Positions 51,025 to 59,691 of a DNA stretch of 64,000 nucleotides are shown piece by piece. Each line of letters opens with the position of its first letter. Position 1 is the first letter of the stretch. The stretch comes from Hymenobacter sp. APR13. GTDB lineage: Bacteria > Bacteroidota > Bacteroidia > Cytophagales > Hymenobacteraceae. The notes beneath the pieces were generated by a model that was given only the letters and a program-made list of their open reading frames with translations, did not search any database and was not told the DNA's origin. The stretch covers positions 1 through 64,000 of the forward strand of contig NZ_CP006588.1 of the NCBI RefSeq assembly GCF_000737515.1. Reading direction: 5' to 3'. Position numbers and translations under genes: made by a program.

Positions 51025-53484
51025 ATGAGATTATTTGCCCTTCTACTCTTTCTGCTTGGTTCGCTTTCCCTGGCCGCCCAAACGCCCCAGCACCAGGCCA
51101 TGCCCAAAAGCAAGGCCGCCAATGGCCCGGCCACCCCGCCCCCGGATCAGGACCTGCGGGGCCACGTGGTGGCGCCCCGCACGGGCCACGCCGGCCACCG
51201 GGTCGAATATGACCTGTACGTGGATGAGCGGGAGGTAAGCTACACCGGCAAAACCCGCCTGGCTATTGCCATCAACGGGCAGATTCCGGCCCCCACGCTG
51301 CGCTTCACTGAGGGCGACACGGCTATCATCCGGGTACACAACCAGATGAGCGTGGAAACCAGCATTCACTGGCATGGGCTGCTGCTGCCTAACGACCAGG
51401 ACGGGGTGCCCTACCTTAACACGGCCCCCATTGAGCCGGGCGGCATGCACACCTTCACGTTTCCGCTGATCCAGAGCGGCACCTATTGGTACCACTCCCA
51501 TACCATGCTGCAGGAGCAGAACGGGCTGTACGGCTCCATCGTCATTCAGCCCAAGCAGGTGAAGTACGAGCTCAAGGAGTACGTGCTCCTGCTCTCCGAC
51601 TGGACCGACCACCCACCCAAGGAAGTGCTGCGCTACCTCAAGCGGGCCGGCGAGTGGTTTGCCGTGCAGAAAGGCGCGACGCAGAGCTACGGGGAGGCTA
51701 TTGCGGCCGGCTATTTCAAGGACAAAGTCCGGCAGGAGTGGGGCCGCATGCCGGCCATGGACCTCACCGACATCTATTACAACAAGTTCCTCACCAACGG
51801 CCGCGAGCAGAGCTACTACCCTGACGCCAAGCCCGGGGAAGTGGTGCGCCTGCGCGTCATCAACGGCAGCGCCTCCTCCTACTTCTACCTGCAGTATGCC
51901 GGCGGCCCCATGCAGGTCATCGCCGCCGATGGCATCAACGTGGAGCCCTTTCCCGTCAGCAAGCTTGAAATTGCCACGGCCGAAACCTACGACCTGCTGG
52001 TGACCATTCCACCCGCGGGCGCGGCCGAACTGCGAGCCACCGCCAACGACATCACGGGCTACTCGTCCAGCTTCTTTGGAGCCGGCGAGCCGATGAAAGC
52101 GCCCGATTTGCCGCGCATTAACTACTTCCAGATGATGCGGGAAATGGGCAGCATGGGTAATATGACCGGTATGGACATGGGCGGCAACGGCCAGATGGAC
52201 CCTAACGGCGGCATGAAGGGCATGGATATGAAAGGGGGCAGTGGGGAGATGAAAGGCATGAACATGCCGGCCGGCCGGCAGTCTACGCAGCCCGCGGACC
52301 CCTCTATGAAAGGGATGGATATGAAAAACGGAACCATGCCCGCCAGCACGGCCCCCTCTCCCCAAAACCGGCCCATGAACATGCAGGAAAAGAGCGGTAA
52401 GAGCATGGGCAATACGCAGGACATGGGTAGTATGGCCGGCATGGACATGGGCGGTGGAATGGCCGGCATGAGCATGGGGGGCGCGGGCGGCGACTTTAAC
52501 TACAACCAGTTGCGGGCCCTGAATCCGACCACCCTGGATTCTACCCGGCAGTGGCGCGACATCAAGCTTACGCTCACCGGCAACATGCTGCGCTACATCT
52601 GGTCGTTTGACAACAAAACCTTGTCGGAAGCCGACAAAATTCCCATCCGCCGGGGTGAGAACGTGCGCATGACCTTCACCAACCTGACCATGATGCGCCA
52701 CCCGCTGCACCTGCACGGGCACTTCTTCCGCCTGGTCAACGCCCAGGGCGCTTACTCGCCCATGAAGCACACCTTCGACATCCCGGCCATGGGCACGGTG
52801 ACCATCGAATTTGAGGCCAACGAGTACCAGGACTGGTTTTTCCACTGCCACATCCTCTACCACATGATGGCCGGCATGGCCCGCATCATCAGCTACGACG
52901 CCAGCCCCCAGAACGAGTACGCGAAGGGGAATTACAAGATGCTTAAGCGCGAGGACAATGCGGTCTACCCCTGGCTCGATTTATCGGTCCACTCTCAGGG
53001 GGCCTTCCTGGAAGGCAATCTTTCCAATAACCGCAACGCGCTGGAATTCGAGGGCCGGGTCAATTACCAGGGAAACTACGAAACCGAAACCCACTTGCTG
53101 CGCTACCTCGATAAGCGGCAATTCTGGGCGGCCTTCGTGGGCTATGATTTTCGGGACAACAAGACGTTACGTGGGTCGCCCCTGGAAAAAGGCCGTCCTC
53201 GAGACAACAACATCAATTTCCGCCGGCAAACCGAACTCGGCGTGTACTATCTGCTCCCCCTACTTGTGCGCGCAGAGTTACGCTCTGATCTGACTGGTCA
53301 GGTGCGTCTGCAACTCGAGCGCCGGGATTTGCCCCTGAGTAATAATGTGTTTATGGACATCCGGGGCAACACGGACCGGGAGTTTACGCTCGGCTTCCGC
53401 TACATGGTCAGCAAGTACGCCTCGCTGAGCACCAACTACGATAACCAGTATGGCTGGGGCGCCGGTCTGACCTTTCATTACTAG
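51025..53484 (+). CDS. Multicopper oxidase fused to outer-membrane barrel domain
   Basis: An 819-residue copper oxidase (CopA/CueO-like) from ATG 51025 (MRLFALLLFLLGSLSLAAQ signal). Copper sites: HWHG (115-118), YHSH (156-159), HPLHLHGH (559-566) and FHCHILYHMMAGM (606-618, type 1 ligands His 559, Cys 608, His 613, Met 618). A Met-rich insert (residues about 370-485, many GMDM and GMNM units) interrupts the second half. After residue 645 comes a beta-strand region typical of CopB-like outer-membrane barrels, ending GAGLTFHY. It probably oxidises Cu(I) and keeps the enzyme at the outer membrane. Confidence 0.9.
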   Translation: MRLFALLLFLLGSLSLAAQTPQHQAMPKSKAANGPATPPPDQDLRGHVVAPRTGHAGHRVEYDLYVDEREVSYTGKTRLAIAINGQIPAPTLRFTEGDTAIIRVHNQMSVETSIHWHGLLLPNDQDGVPYLNTAPIEPGGMHTFTFPLIQSGTYWYHSHTMLQEQNGLYGSIVIQPKQVKYELKEYVLLLSDWTDHPPKEVLRYLKRAGEWFAVQKGATQSYGEAIAAGYFKDKVRQEWGRMPAMDLTDIYYNKFLTNGREQSYYPDAKPGEVVRLRVINGSASSYFYLQYAGGPMQVIAADGINVEPFPVSKLEIATAETYDLLVTIPPAGAAELRATANDITGYSSSFFGAGEPMKAPDLPRINYFQMMREMGSMGNMTGMDMGGNGQMDPNGGMKGMDMKGGSGEMKGMNMPAGRQSTQPADPSMKGMDMKNGTMPASTAPSPQNRPMNMQEKSGKSMGNTQDMGSMAGMDMGGGMAGMSMGGAGGDFNYNQLRALNPTTLDSTRQWRDIKLTLTGNMLRYIWSFDNKTLSEADKIPIRRGENVRMTFTNLTMMRHPLHLHGHFFRLVNAQGAYSPMKHTFDIPAMGTVTIEFEANEYQDWFFHCHILYHMMAGMARIISYDASPQNEYAKGNYKMLKREDNAVYPWLDLSVHSQGAFLEGNLSNNRNALEFEGRVNYQGNYETETHLLRYLDKRQFWAAFVGYDFRDNKTLRGSPLEKGRPRDNNINFRRQTELGVYYLLPLLVRAELRSDLTGQVRLQLERRDLPLSNNVFMDIRGNTDREFTLGFRYMVSKYASLSTNYDNQYGWGAGLTFHY

Positions 53485-53573
53485 CAAAGCGCCCCTCAAG
53501 AGCGTTGCTTTGCCCGCTGCCTCCTGAGCCGCTACTTGAGTGGTCTATCCTGGCGCGGCTGATTTACCCCATT

Positions 53574-54512
53574 ATGTACATTCGCAAGCACATTCATTGG
53601 CGCGTTATCTGGCGCCATTCCTGGAAGGACGTGCTCCTTTTCCTGACTTACGATCTGCTCTTGGCCGTACTCTACGGACCGCTGCACTGGCATTGGCTGG
53701 ACGTGCCCTGGCAGCTGGTCAGCATCGTGGGCGTGGCCGTGTCGTTCTACGTGGGCTTCAAGAACAGCAGCTCTTACAACCGCTTTTCCGAAGCCCGCCA
53801 GCTGTGGGGCGGGATTGTCAACCGCAGTCGCAGCTGGACGATGCTGGTGCTGGGCCATACCCAGCCGGCCAACCTGGTGACGACCACCCTAGCGCAGCTG
53901 GCGTTTCAGCGACAACTGGTGTACCGGCAGCTGGCCTGGGTCAATGCGCTACGCCTGCACCTGCGTCGTCAGCCTGAGCGCTGGCAGGCGGAGGTGGCAC
54001 CCCTGCTCGACCCGGCCGAGGCCACGCAGCTGCAACAGCTGGCCAATCCACCCGCTCAGCTGCTGCTGCGGCAAACGCAGGCCCTGCGCGAGGCCGAAGG
54101 GCTGTTCAGTGAGTTGCAGCTGCGTACTCTGTGTGAAGAGCTACGCGAGATGACCAACCTGCAGGGCGGCTGTGAGCGCATCAAGAATACGCCGTTTCCC
54201 CGGCAGTATGCTTTTTCCAGTCTGGTGTTCGTGTGGCTCTTTATTGCCCTACTGCCCCTGGGCTTGCTGGCCGAATTCGAGAAGCTGGGTCATGGCCACT
54301 ACTGGCTGACCGTGCCGTTCTCCGTGCTGGTATCCTGGGTGTTCATCACCATTGAGCTGGTGGGCCACATCAGCGAGGACCCGTTTGAGAACCGCATGAA
54401 CGACGTGCCCATGACGGCGCTCTGCCGCAGCATCGAGATTGATTTGCGCCAGATGCTGGGCGAACAGCAGGTGCCCGCGCCCGTGCAAGCTGAACATGGC
54501 ATACTTTACTAG
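53574..54512 (+). CDS. Bestrophin-family channel
   Basis: A 312-residue membrane protein from ATG 53574 (MYIRKHIHWRVIWRHSWKDV). The family features SFYVGFKNSSSYNRFSEARQLWGG, QYAFSSLVFVWLFIALLPLGLL and EDPFENRMNDVPMTALCRSIEIDL are clear. Bacterial bestrophins conduct monovalent ions. It follows the multicopper oxidase by 89 bp. A role in charge balance during metal stress is conceivable but not shown. Confidence 0.85.
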   Translation: MYIRKHIHWRVIWRHSWKDVLLFLTYDLLLAVLYGPLHWHWLDVPWQLVSIVGVAVSFYVGFKNSSSYNRFSEARQLWGGIVNRSRSWTMLVLGHTQPANLVTTTLAQLAFQRQLVYRQLAWVNALRLHLRRQPERWQAEVAPLLDPAEATQLQQLANPPAQLLLRQTQALREAEGLFSELQLRTLCEELREMTNLQGGCERIKNTPFPRQYAFSSLVFVWLFIALLPLGLLAEFEKLGHGHYWLTVPFSVLVSWVFITIELVGHISEDPFENRMNDVPMTALCRSIEIDLRQMLGEQQVPAPVQAEHGILY

Positions 54513-54881
54513 CCGCCCGTACTACACCCTGCTTTCTCCTTGCGCCTGACAGAAAGGTCCATATCCCTACGGACTGTAGCTACTCCACCTGCTAAAAGGT
54601 GTTTAAAGTTAGAAGATTGACAACCGAGGGAAGCTTGCCAAGTCAAACCGGTTCACCGGTCCGGCTTCGGGTGCGTAGGCTGTTGCGGCCAGGGCTTGTA
54701 AGCCGGTCTACCTGCGGTGGCAACTAGAGCAGGCAGGCAGGTAGGCCTGATATCGGATACACCATCCCCGGAATTTGTTGCATAGTTTATCCTTAGGCAA
54801 CCGGGAAGGGAGCGTAACGCGAGTAGCTCTATAGCAAGCTTCTTTTTTCGCGTATTGTTTTTACTATTGACCCTTCCCTAT
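54513..54881. other. Non-coding spacer
   Basis: 369 bp with no supported gene. It contains a GGAATTTGTTGCATAG segment near 54771 that resembles the copper motif only loosely, and AT-rich DNA before the next small frame. Confidence 0.4.
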
Positions 54882-55112
54882 ATGAAGATCAACCAGCTTG
54901 AAAATGTAGTGTGTAGACTGGCTGCCAGGGGGGCCAACGTATCAAGGGCAGAGATAACCAATGGTTGGCAGCAGTTGGCACCCCGCCTCGATGCACTGCA
55001 ACTATCTGCTCGGAGTGGTGAGCAGGTAACTCAACACTACGTGGACCGGCCGGGGCCGCACGGCAGTCTGTCGAGTAAGGAAAAAACGGTGCTGGCTCCC
55101 CTTGCCCCCTGA
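54882..55112 (+). CDS. Small hypothetical protein
   Basis: A 76-residue frame from ATG 54882 (MKINQLENVVCRLAARGANV). The composition is protein-like in the first half (WQQLAPRLDALQLSARSGEQV) and low-complexity at the end, which overlaps a hairpin. No family recognised. A transcribed spacer instead of a gene is possible. Confidence 0.35.
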   Translation: MKINQLENVVCRLAARGANVSRAEITNGWQQLAPRLDALQLSARSGEQVTQHYVDRPGPHGSLSSKEKTVLAPLAP

Positions 55113-55126
55113 ACGCAGGCAAGGGG
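55098..55126. terminator. Possible terminator hairpin
   Basis: A perfect 9-bp stem CCCCTTGCC/GGCAAGGGG (55098-55106, 55118-55126) lies just beyond the minus-strand gene ending at 55136. The T-run on that strand comes some 10 bp later, so termination is uncertain. Confidence 0.4.
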
Positions 55127-55135
55127 TGGACAGCA

Positions 55136-56062
55136 TTACTGACAGGATTGTAGCAGTGCCGTTACGCTGAGCGTAGCAGTAGCATCGGTGGTATAGTTGT
55201 CATTGTTCACGCACACGTAGAGACGGCGGGTACCGGCCGGCAGCGCAAGGGGGCGGGTTTCCTGGGGGGTATTTTCTGCTGCCCGAAAGCACACTTTGTC
55301 CCGGGTAATGGTGCCCTTGGTAGCGAGAAACTGCTGGGCCGCGCGCTCGTCGGGGGTAATGTACCAGTGACATTTGGTGCTCACCGTGGGCGGAGCATTG
55401 TTGCCTTGCTTGGTCAGGGCCGTGGCCGCGGTGCTCAGCAGGGTGGGGGCCGCAGTTCCCCCACTGCTGGCCACGGCTGCCACCGCCAGCGCCGTTGACC
55501 AGGAAATAGGAGGCTGGCCTTCGTCGCGCACGTCCAGCTTATAGATAATGCCGACCGTGCCGACCGGCAGGTCTACCGTGAATACTTTCCGGCTGGTGTG
55601 CATGCAGTTGCTGCAGTGGAGGGAAGCCGTGCTTAAGGGCAGCGCGTCCTGCAGCACGGATGTACACTTGATTTCGCGGCCGTCCTCATGCCAGCTGCGA
55701 AAATCAGCTTGTTGTACGCCATTCACGTACGTTCCGCGAAAACTCATCTGGCCGTTTTCGTGCCAGCCGCAGCACAGCCCGGTGGGCTTGTCCGGGGCTT
55801 CACTGGCCATTTTTCCTTCCCACTGTTTTTTCCAGGAAGGATAGAAGTAGTCGCGCACGGTGCCCACCGTTTTGCCGGCAGCATCATGGCGGGCAATCCG
55901 AGCATAGGAAACCTCTTCCAGGGTCTCGGTGCGCTCCCAGTCACGGTCAAAATACACGGTGTCGGCCGGCGGTAAGTTGACAGCTGCCGGCTTGGGTCGC
56001 TGGGCCAGCACGGGCAGGCAAATAAAGCAGAACAAGGCGTGTAGAAAGTAATGTTTTGCCAT
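55136..56062 (-). CDS. Secreted YwqK/MORN-like repeat protein
   Basis: A 308-residue protein with a signal peptide (MAKHYFLHALFCFICLPVLAQ). Residues 40-140 show the YwqK-type repeat of beta-strand pairs: VRDYFYPSWKKQWEGKM, GWHENGQMSFRGTYVNGVQQADFRSWHEDGREI. The C-terminal half is Ala/Thr-rich with a few Cys. Such repeats occur in antitoxin-like and surface proteins of Bacteroidota; a true immunity role is not supported here. It lies upstream of a terminator for the TonB receptor. Confidence 0.65.
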   Translation of the reverse strand: MAKHYFLHALFCFICLPVLAQRPKPAAVNLPPADTVYFDRDWERTETLEEVSYARIARHDAAGKTVGTVRDYFYPSWKKQWEGKMASEAPDKPTGLCCGWHENGQMSFRGTYVNGVQQADFRSWHEDGREIKCTSVLQDALPLSTASLHCSNCMHTSRKVFTVDLPVGTVGIIYKLDVRDEGQPPISWSTALAVAAVASSGGTAAPTLLSTAATALTKQGNNAPPTVSTKCHWYITPDERAAQQFLATKGTITRDKVCFRAAENTPQETRPLALPAGTRRLYVCVNNDNYTTDATATLSVTALLQSCQ

Positions 56063-56145
56063 ACAGGAATAGGAGGTAGAACAAGCCAAAATGCGGTAGG
56101 TAAATATACCGGGCTGCCGACTATTCACGGCTTTGACCCACACAG

Positions 56146-56176
56146 AAAAGGGGGTACTCAACGGAGCACCCCCTTT
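56146..56176 (-). terminator. Terminator after TonB receptor gene
   Basis: A stem AAAGGGGGT/ACCCCCTTT (56147-56155, 56168-56176) extended by ACTC/GAGC; read on the minus strand it ends in TTTTC. Confidence 0.7.
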
Positions 56177-56198
56177 CGCGTAATTGGTAGGACGCTGT

Positions 56199-58472
56199 TT
56201 AAAGCGTGAGGCCCAGCCCCGCAAACCAGGTGCGGCCGTCGGCGGGCAGGATGCCAGGGCCGGGGTAGCCACCCGAGCGCCGGGTAAAGTAGCGCGCGTC
56301 GAACACGTTATTCACGCCCCCGCTCAGCCGGTAGCGGTTGTCGCGGCCCAGCTTCCAGGTAGCGGAAAGGTCAGCGACCTGGTAAGCCGGGATGACGCCG
56401 GTCTGGGCACTAGCCGGGGCAGTCTCCGTGTTACTGGCATCCGCATACACTTTGGCGACGTGGCTGAACTGCCCAGTAATGGACACGCCCTTGTGGGCGA
56501 AAGTCAGACCCGTGCGCAGGGTCTGACGCGGGGCATTCTCCACGTAGTTGCCCTTCAGGTTGGTTTCCACGATTTGGGTGCTGGTGCCCGTGCCCGTGAG
56601 CGTGGTCACGGGCAGGTTCCCGTAGCGGGCGTCCAGCAGGCTGAGCGCGGCGAATAGATCCAGGTGGGGTAGGTTGACGTTGCTGGTCAGCGAGTGAAGT
56701 AGGTCCAACTCGGCATAGGCTTCCAAGCCGTGGGTCTGGGTACGGCCCAGGTTGGTTCGAAACTGTTGGGTCTGGCCAGTCGTGCCACCGGGTACGGGAC
56801 GACGGATGACACCGATACGGTCCTCGTAGTTGAGGAAGAAGTAGCCTACGTCGAAACGCAGCCAGGTCCGGAAGCTGCCGCGGTAGCCCACCTCCGCCGT
56901 ATAGCCGCGGGCATCCTGCAGGTTGGGGTCGATGACATCCGAGGTAGCTGGTGGCACCAGGTCACCGAACAGCACGGGACGGAAGGCGCGGGAATAGTTG
57001 GCGTACAGATTGGTCGTGGGCGACAGCTGGAATTCGGTGCCCAGACCGTAGAGCAGCACGTTGCGGCGGCTGGCCTGGTCAGCAAGGCGGTTTTTCGTCC
57101 CATCGGCCGCCCGGCCCAAGTAGCCGCTGCCGGTATTGCGCAGGTAATCATAGCGCAGCCCAGGGGTAACGCTCAGCCGCGTACCGGCGCGGAGCAGTAA
57201 CTCGGCAAACGCTGCGGCATTGGTAGTCGTGAAATCAAACTCGTTGGTGAAGCGCCCATTACCGGTTAATGTCAGGTCGAAGTCCGACCCGGTGGTGCCC
57301 GTACCACGCTGGCGACGGGAGGTGGTGGCGCGGTAGGCCCGCAGGCCCGAGGCCAGCGTGTGGGTGCGGCCCAGGAAACGGACCTCCTGCGTCAGCCGCA
57401 GCTCGGCGCCAAGGTTGCGGTAGTCGTCGCGGTCCACCTGGCGGGCGGCGAACTGCCGGGTGCGGCGGTTTACCGTGTCGGGCGCGGGTAGACCAGCCAC
57501 GAAGCCTACGCTGTTGCGGGAGGCCACCAGGCCAAAGGTTTTCACGCTCAGGCGGGTCCGCTCGCCGGCCTGGTAGTCCAGCTTCAGCGCCGGAATCAGC
57601 CAGGGAGTGCTCAGCCAGTTGCGGGCGCGGGTACTTTGGCGGCTATCCTGAGCAAACTGCGCATCGGTCAGGCCGCCCGGCTGCTGGAGTTTATCGGTCA
57701 AATAGCTGACTTCCGCGCCCAGCGTCAAACGCTTGGTCAAGGCCACGTGTACGTTGGCATGCACATCGTCGACGGTGAACTGATTAAAGGGACGCCAGCC
57801 GTCGCCCTGTCGGTGGCGGTAATATGCATAGTAGTTCACTTTGCCTACCGTGCCACCTACGGCGTTGTAGGAGTTGAACAGGCCGTTGGAGCCAGCTGTA
57901 TTGCTGGTTTCCACCTCCACCTTTTTATCCTGGGGACCACGTTTGAGCTCGTAGTTGAGCAGACCACCAAACTGGGGTCCAAACTGCAGGCCGGCCCCGC
58001 CGCGCAGCAGCTGAATGCGCTCCACCGCTTCCATCGGCGGATTGTAATAGGCCTCGGGGTAGCCAAAGGCGTCGGCGCTCATGTCGTAGCCGTTCTGCCG
58101 GGTGTTGAACTCCCAGCTACGATTAGGGCTCAGGCCCCGGGTGGCAATGTTAATTTGCTGACCGGATCCGTCGTTTTCCCACACCATCAGGCCGGGAACG
58201 CGGGCCAGCACCTGCCGCACATTGTTCTGAGCCAGGTTGGCATTCACGTCGCGCGGCCTGATAAGCTCGTTGCGGCGGCCGGCCGTGAGCGTGGTGCCCT
58301 CAACGGGAGCGGCGAAATGGGGAGCCGTGCCGGTAACGGTGACCTCGCTCAGCTTCTGGTGATGCGTAGTGTCGGGCGCCGGCAGCCGCTGGGCCAACCC
58401 GGGCTGGGAAATAATAGAAAAAGCAAAGCTGGTCAGTAGGCCAGCCATGGTCGGGTAAAAAGAACAGCTCAT
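56199..58472 (-). CDS. TonB-dependent outer-membrane receptor (FecA-like)
   Basis: A 757-residue receptor. After the signal region comes the TonB box-like start SEVTVTGTAPHF and the plug domain (ANLAQNNVRQVLARVPGLMVWENDGSGQQINIATRGLSPNR, GYPEAYYNPPMEAVERIQLLRGGAGLQFGPQFGG). The barrel ends RTWFAGLGLTL. It imports a metal chelate, most like ferric citrate or siderophore receptors; a copper-chelate substrate is possible given the regulatory motif upstream. It has an ATG at 58448 that also suits a signal peptide. A TACCTTTG promoter box lies upstream. Confidence 0.92.
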   Translation of the reverse strand: MSCSFYPTMAGLLTSFAFSIISQPGLAQRLPAPDTTHHQKLSEVTVTGTAPHFAAPVEGTTLTAGRRNELIRPRDVNANLAQNNVRQVLARVPGLMVWENDGSGQQINIATRGLSPNRSWEFNTRQNGYDMSADAFGYPEAYYNPPMEAVERIQLLRGGAGLQFGPQFGGLLNYELKRGPQDKKVEVETSNTAGSNGLFNSYNAVGGTVGKVNYYAYYRHRQGDGWRPFNQFTVDDVHANVHVALTKRLTLGAEVSYLTDKLQQPGGLTDAQFAQDSRQSTRARNWLSTPWLIPALKLDYQAGERTRLSVKTFGLVASRNSVGFVAGLPAPDTVNRRTRQFAARQVDRDDYRNLGAELRLTQEVRFLGRTHTLASGLRAYRATTSRRQRGTGTTGSDFDLTLTGNGRFTNEFDFTTTNAAAFAELLLRAGTRLSVTPGLRYDYLRNTGSGYLGRAADGTKNRLADQASRRNVLLYGLGTEFQLSPTTNLYANYSRAFRPVLFGDLVPPATSDVIDPNLQDARGYTAEVGYRGSFRTWLRFDVGYFFLNYEDRIGVIRRPVPGGTTGQTQQFRTNLGRTQTHGLEAYAELDLLHSLTSNVNLPHLDLFAALSLLDARYGNLPVTTLTGTGTSTQIVETNLKGNYVENAPRQTLRTGLTFAHKGVSITGQFSHVAKVYADASNTETAPASAQTGVIPAYQVADLSATWKLGRDNRYRLSGGVNNVFDARYFTRRSGGYPGPGILPADGRTWFAGLGLTL

Positions 58473-58499
58473 TAGGAGACTTCAGGTGGAATAGTGGCA

Positions 58500-58567
58500 C
58501 AAAGGTATATTTGTTTAGAAAGATTATAAATAACACTAATCACCCTGGTTACTTACATAATTTCCAG
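58500..58567 (-). promoter_or_regulatory. TonB receptor promoter and copper-motif site E
   Basis: On the minus strand TACCTTTG (58507-58500) fits the -7 element, 28 bp before the start codon. Further upstream CTGGAAATTATGTAAGTAA (58567-58549) is the best-defined copper-motif copy, centred near -70, the usual place for an AraC activator. Confidence 0.55.
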
Positions 58568-58769
58568 CCATGAGGGGTAATCTTTCGCCCGGGAAGGCCT
58601 CGGGCACTGCGGGGCGCGCTACATGGCCCGGATGAATGGGTAGCTTAGGCAAACGGCAGCACCAGATCCGTGCGTATGGCCGGGGGAAAGCGCGACTGCG
58701 TCGCATCCTCTGCCTACAAGCCTCGCCAGTACAGTAGTGGGGACGCAGCCGCCCGCCCGGTACTTCTCA

Positions 58770-58901
58770 TTAACGAAAGCCAAAGCCGACGCCTAACGCT
58801 ACGAAAGCGGCCGGCATGAGGCCCCAAGCTATCATCATGGTCGTTGCCACAAAGAAGGGCAGGGCGCGGATCAAGCCTTCAGAAGACTTTTGGGAATGCA
58901 A
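58770..58901 (-). CDS. Small hydrophobic protein downstream of DUF6122 fusion
   Basis: A 43-codon frame that begins with TTG at 58901 and ends with TAA at 58770. The product reads HSQKSSEGLIRALPFFVATT, then MMIAWGLMPAAFVALGVG and FGFR. It is strongly hydrophobic with one or two membrane segments. It begins 20 bp after the stop of the DUF6122 fusion gene on the same strand. It has no ATG start and no known family, but the composition is protein-like. The rest of the 58.5-58.9 kb spacer shows no gene. Confidence 0.35.
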   Translation of the reverse strand: MHSQKSSEGLIRALPFFVATTMMIAWGLMPAAFVALGVGFGFR

Positions 58902-58920
58902 CAGGCTCCTTTCTGCCTAT

Positions 58921-59691
58921 TCACTTACCCTTCTCACGGGCTAGGAGCCGCTTTAGCCAGCTGCGCAAGGCATAGATACGGGAGTTGAGGTAGCACGCGC
59001 GGCAGTGGCTGAAGATCCACAAGCAATCCACCGTATCCGTGAACAGGTGGAACAGCAGGCCTACGGCGGCAATCCGCGTGACTGGTAGCAGGAGCAGCAG
59101 CGTATACACCGGGATGGCATAAAAAGAGTGGAGCGGGTGATACCCGATGCTGCAGCGCAAGGGGTCGAAGATAGGCTTGGCCAGCAGGTGGTCCAGGTCC
59201 ATGATCATGGTGGCAAGCATGATCAGGTAGGCGGTTTGCCACACCGCGGGAAAGAAAACAAGCGCCAACACAGCCGGAAAAAGAAAGTGCAGCCCATAAT
59301 GCACCAACGTTTGGACGCTGAAGAACTTGGGGGAGGCGTACTGCCGGGGCCTGCGCGAAACCAAGGGCTGAGTGGTGCCACTTACCGTGTCCCTAATCGT
59401 TGGCTTGGGCTGAAAGCTACCCAGCCGATTCGGCTGCCCCCTTTTTTTCGAAGAAGGGTGGGCCGAAGTGTTTGTGGTCGCAGGCTGGACTTCAGGCTGT
59501 ACCCGCTTCTGCGGCGCAGAGGGGAGCTCAGGAGCTAGGAGGGAGTTCGCCGTGTCGCAGTGCTGTACCGGCCGCGGGGAGTGGTACCCGGCAGTAGCCG
59601 CAAACTTGGGGGGCAGAGCGGATGACCGGCAACCAGCAAGCGCCAACATCAGGCCGGCGGCGCTATAGCGAATGAAGCTGAAAACAGGCAA
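58921..59691 (-). CDS. Lipoprotein fused to DUF6122 membrane domain
   Basis: A 256-residue protein. The N-terminus has a lipobox-like MLALAGC, then a long linker rich in P, S and K (SSKKRGQPNRLGSFQPKPTIRD). The C-terminal 130 residues are a DUF6122 domain: LHFLFPAVLALVFFPAVW, MDLDHLLAKPIFDPLRCSIGYHPLHSFYAIP. It is a paralogue of 29385-29708 with an extra lipoprotein part. If both signals work, the protein would have two membrane anchors, which is unusual. Confidence 0.7.
   Translation of the reverse strand: MPVFSFIRYSAAGLMLALAGCRSSALPPKFAATAGYHSPRPVQHCDTANSLLAPELPSAPQKRVQPEVQPATTNTSAHPSSKKRGQPNRLGSFQPKPTIRDTVSGTTQPLVSRRPRQYASPKFFSVQTLVHYGLHFLFPAVLALVFFPAVWQTAYLIMLATMIMDLDHLLAKPIFDPLRCSIGYHPLHSFYAIPVYTLLLLLPVTRIAAVGLLFHLFTDTVDCLWIFSHCRACYLNSRIYALRSWLKRLLAREKGK

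Noticed and set aside
51043..52863. 606-aa minus-strand frame opposite the multicopper oxidase
   Set aside because: Antisense of a conserved enzyme; His-rich only because of the Met codons on the other strand.
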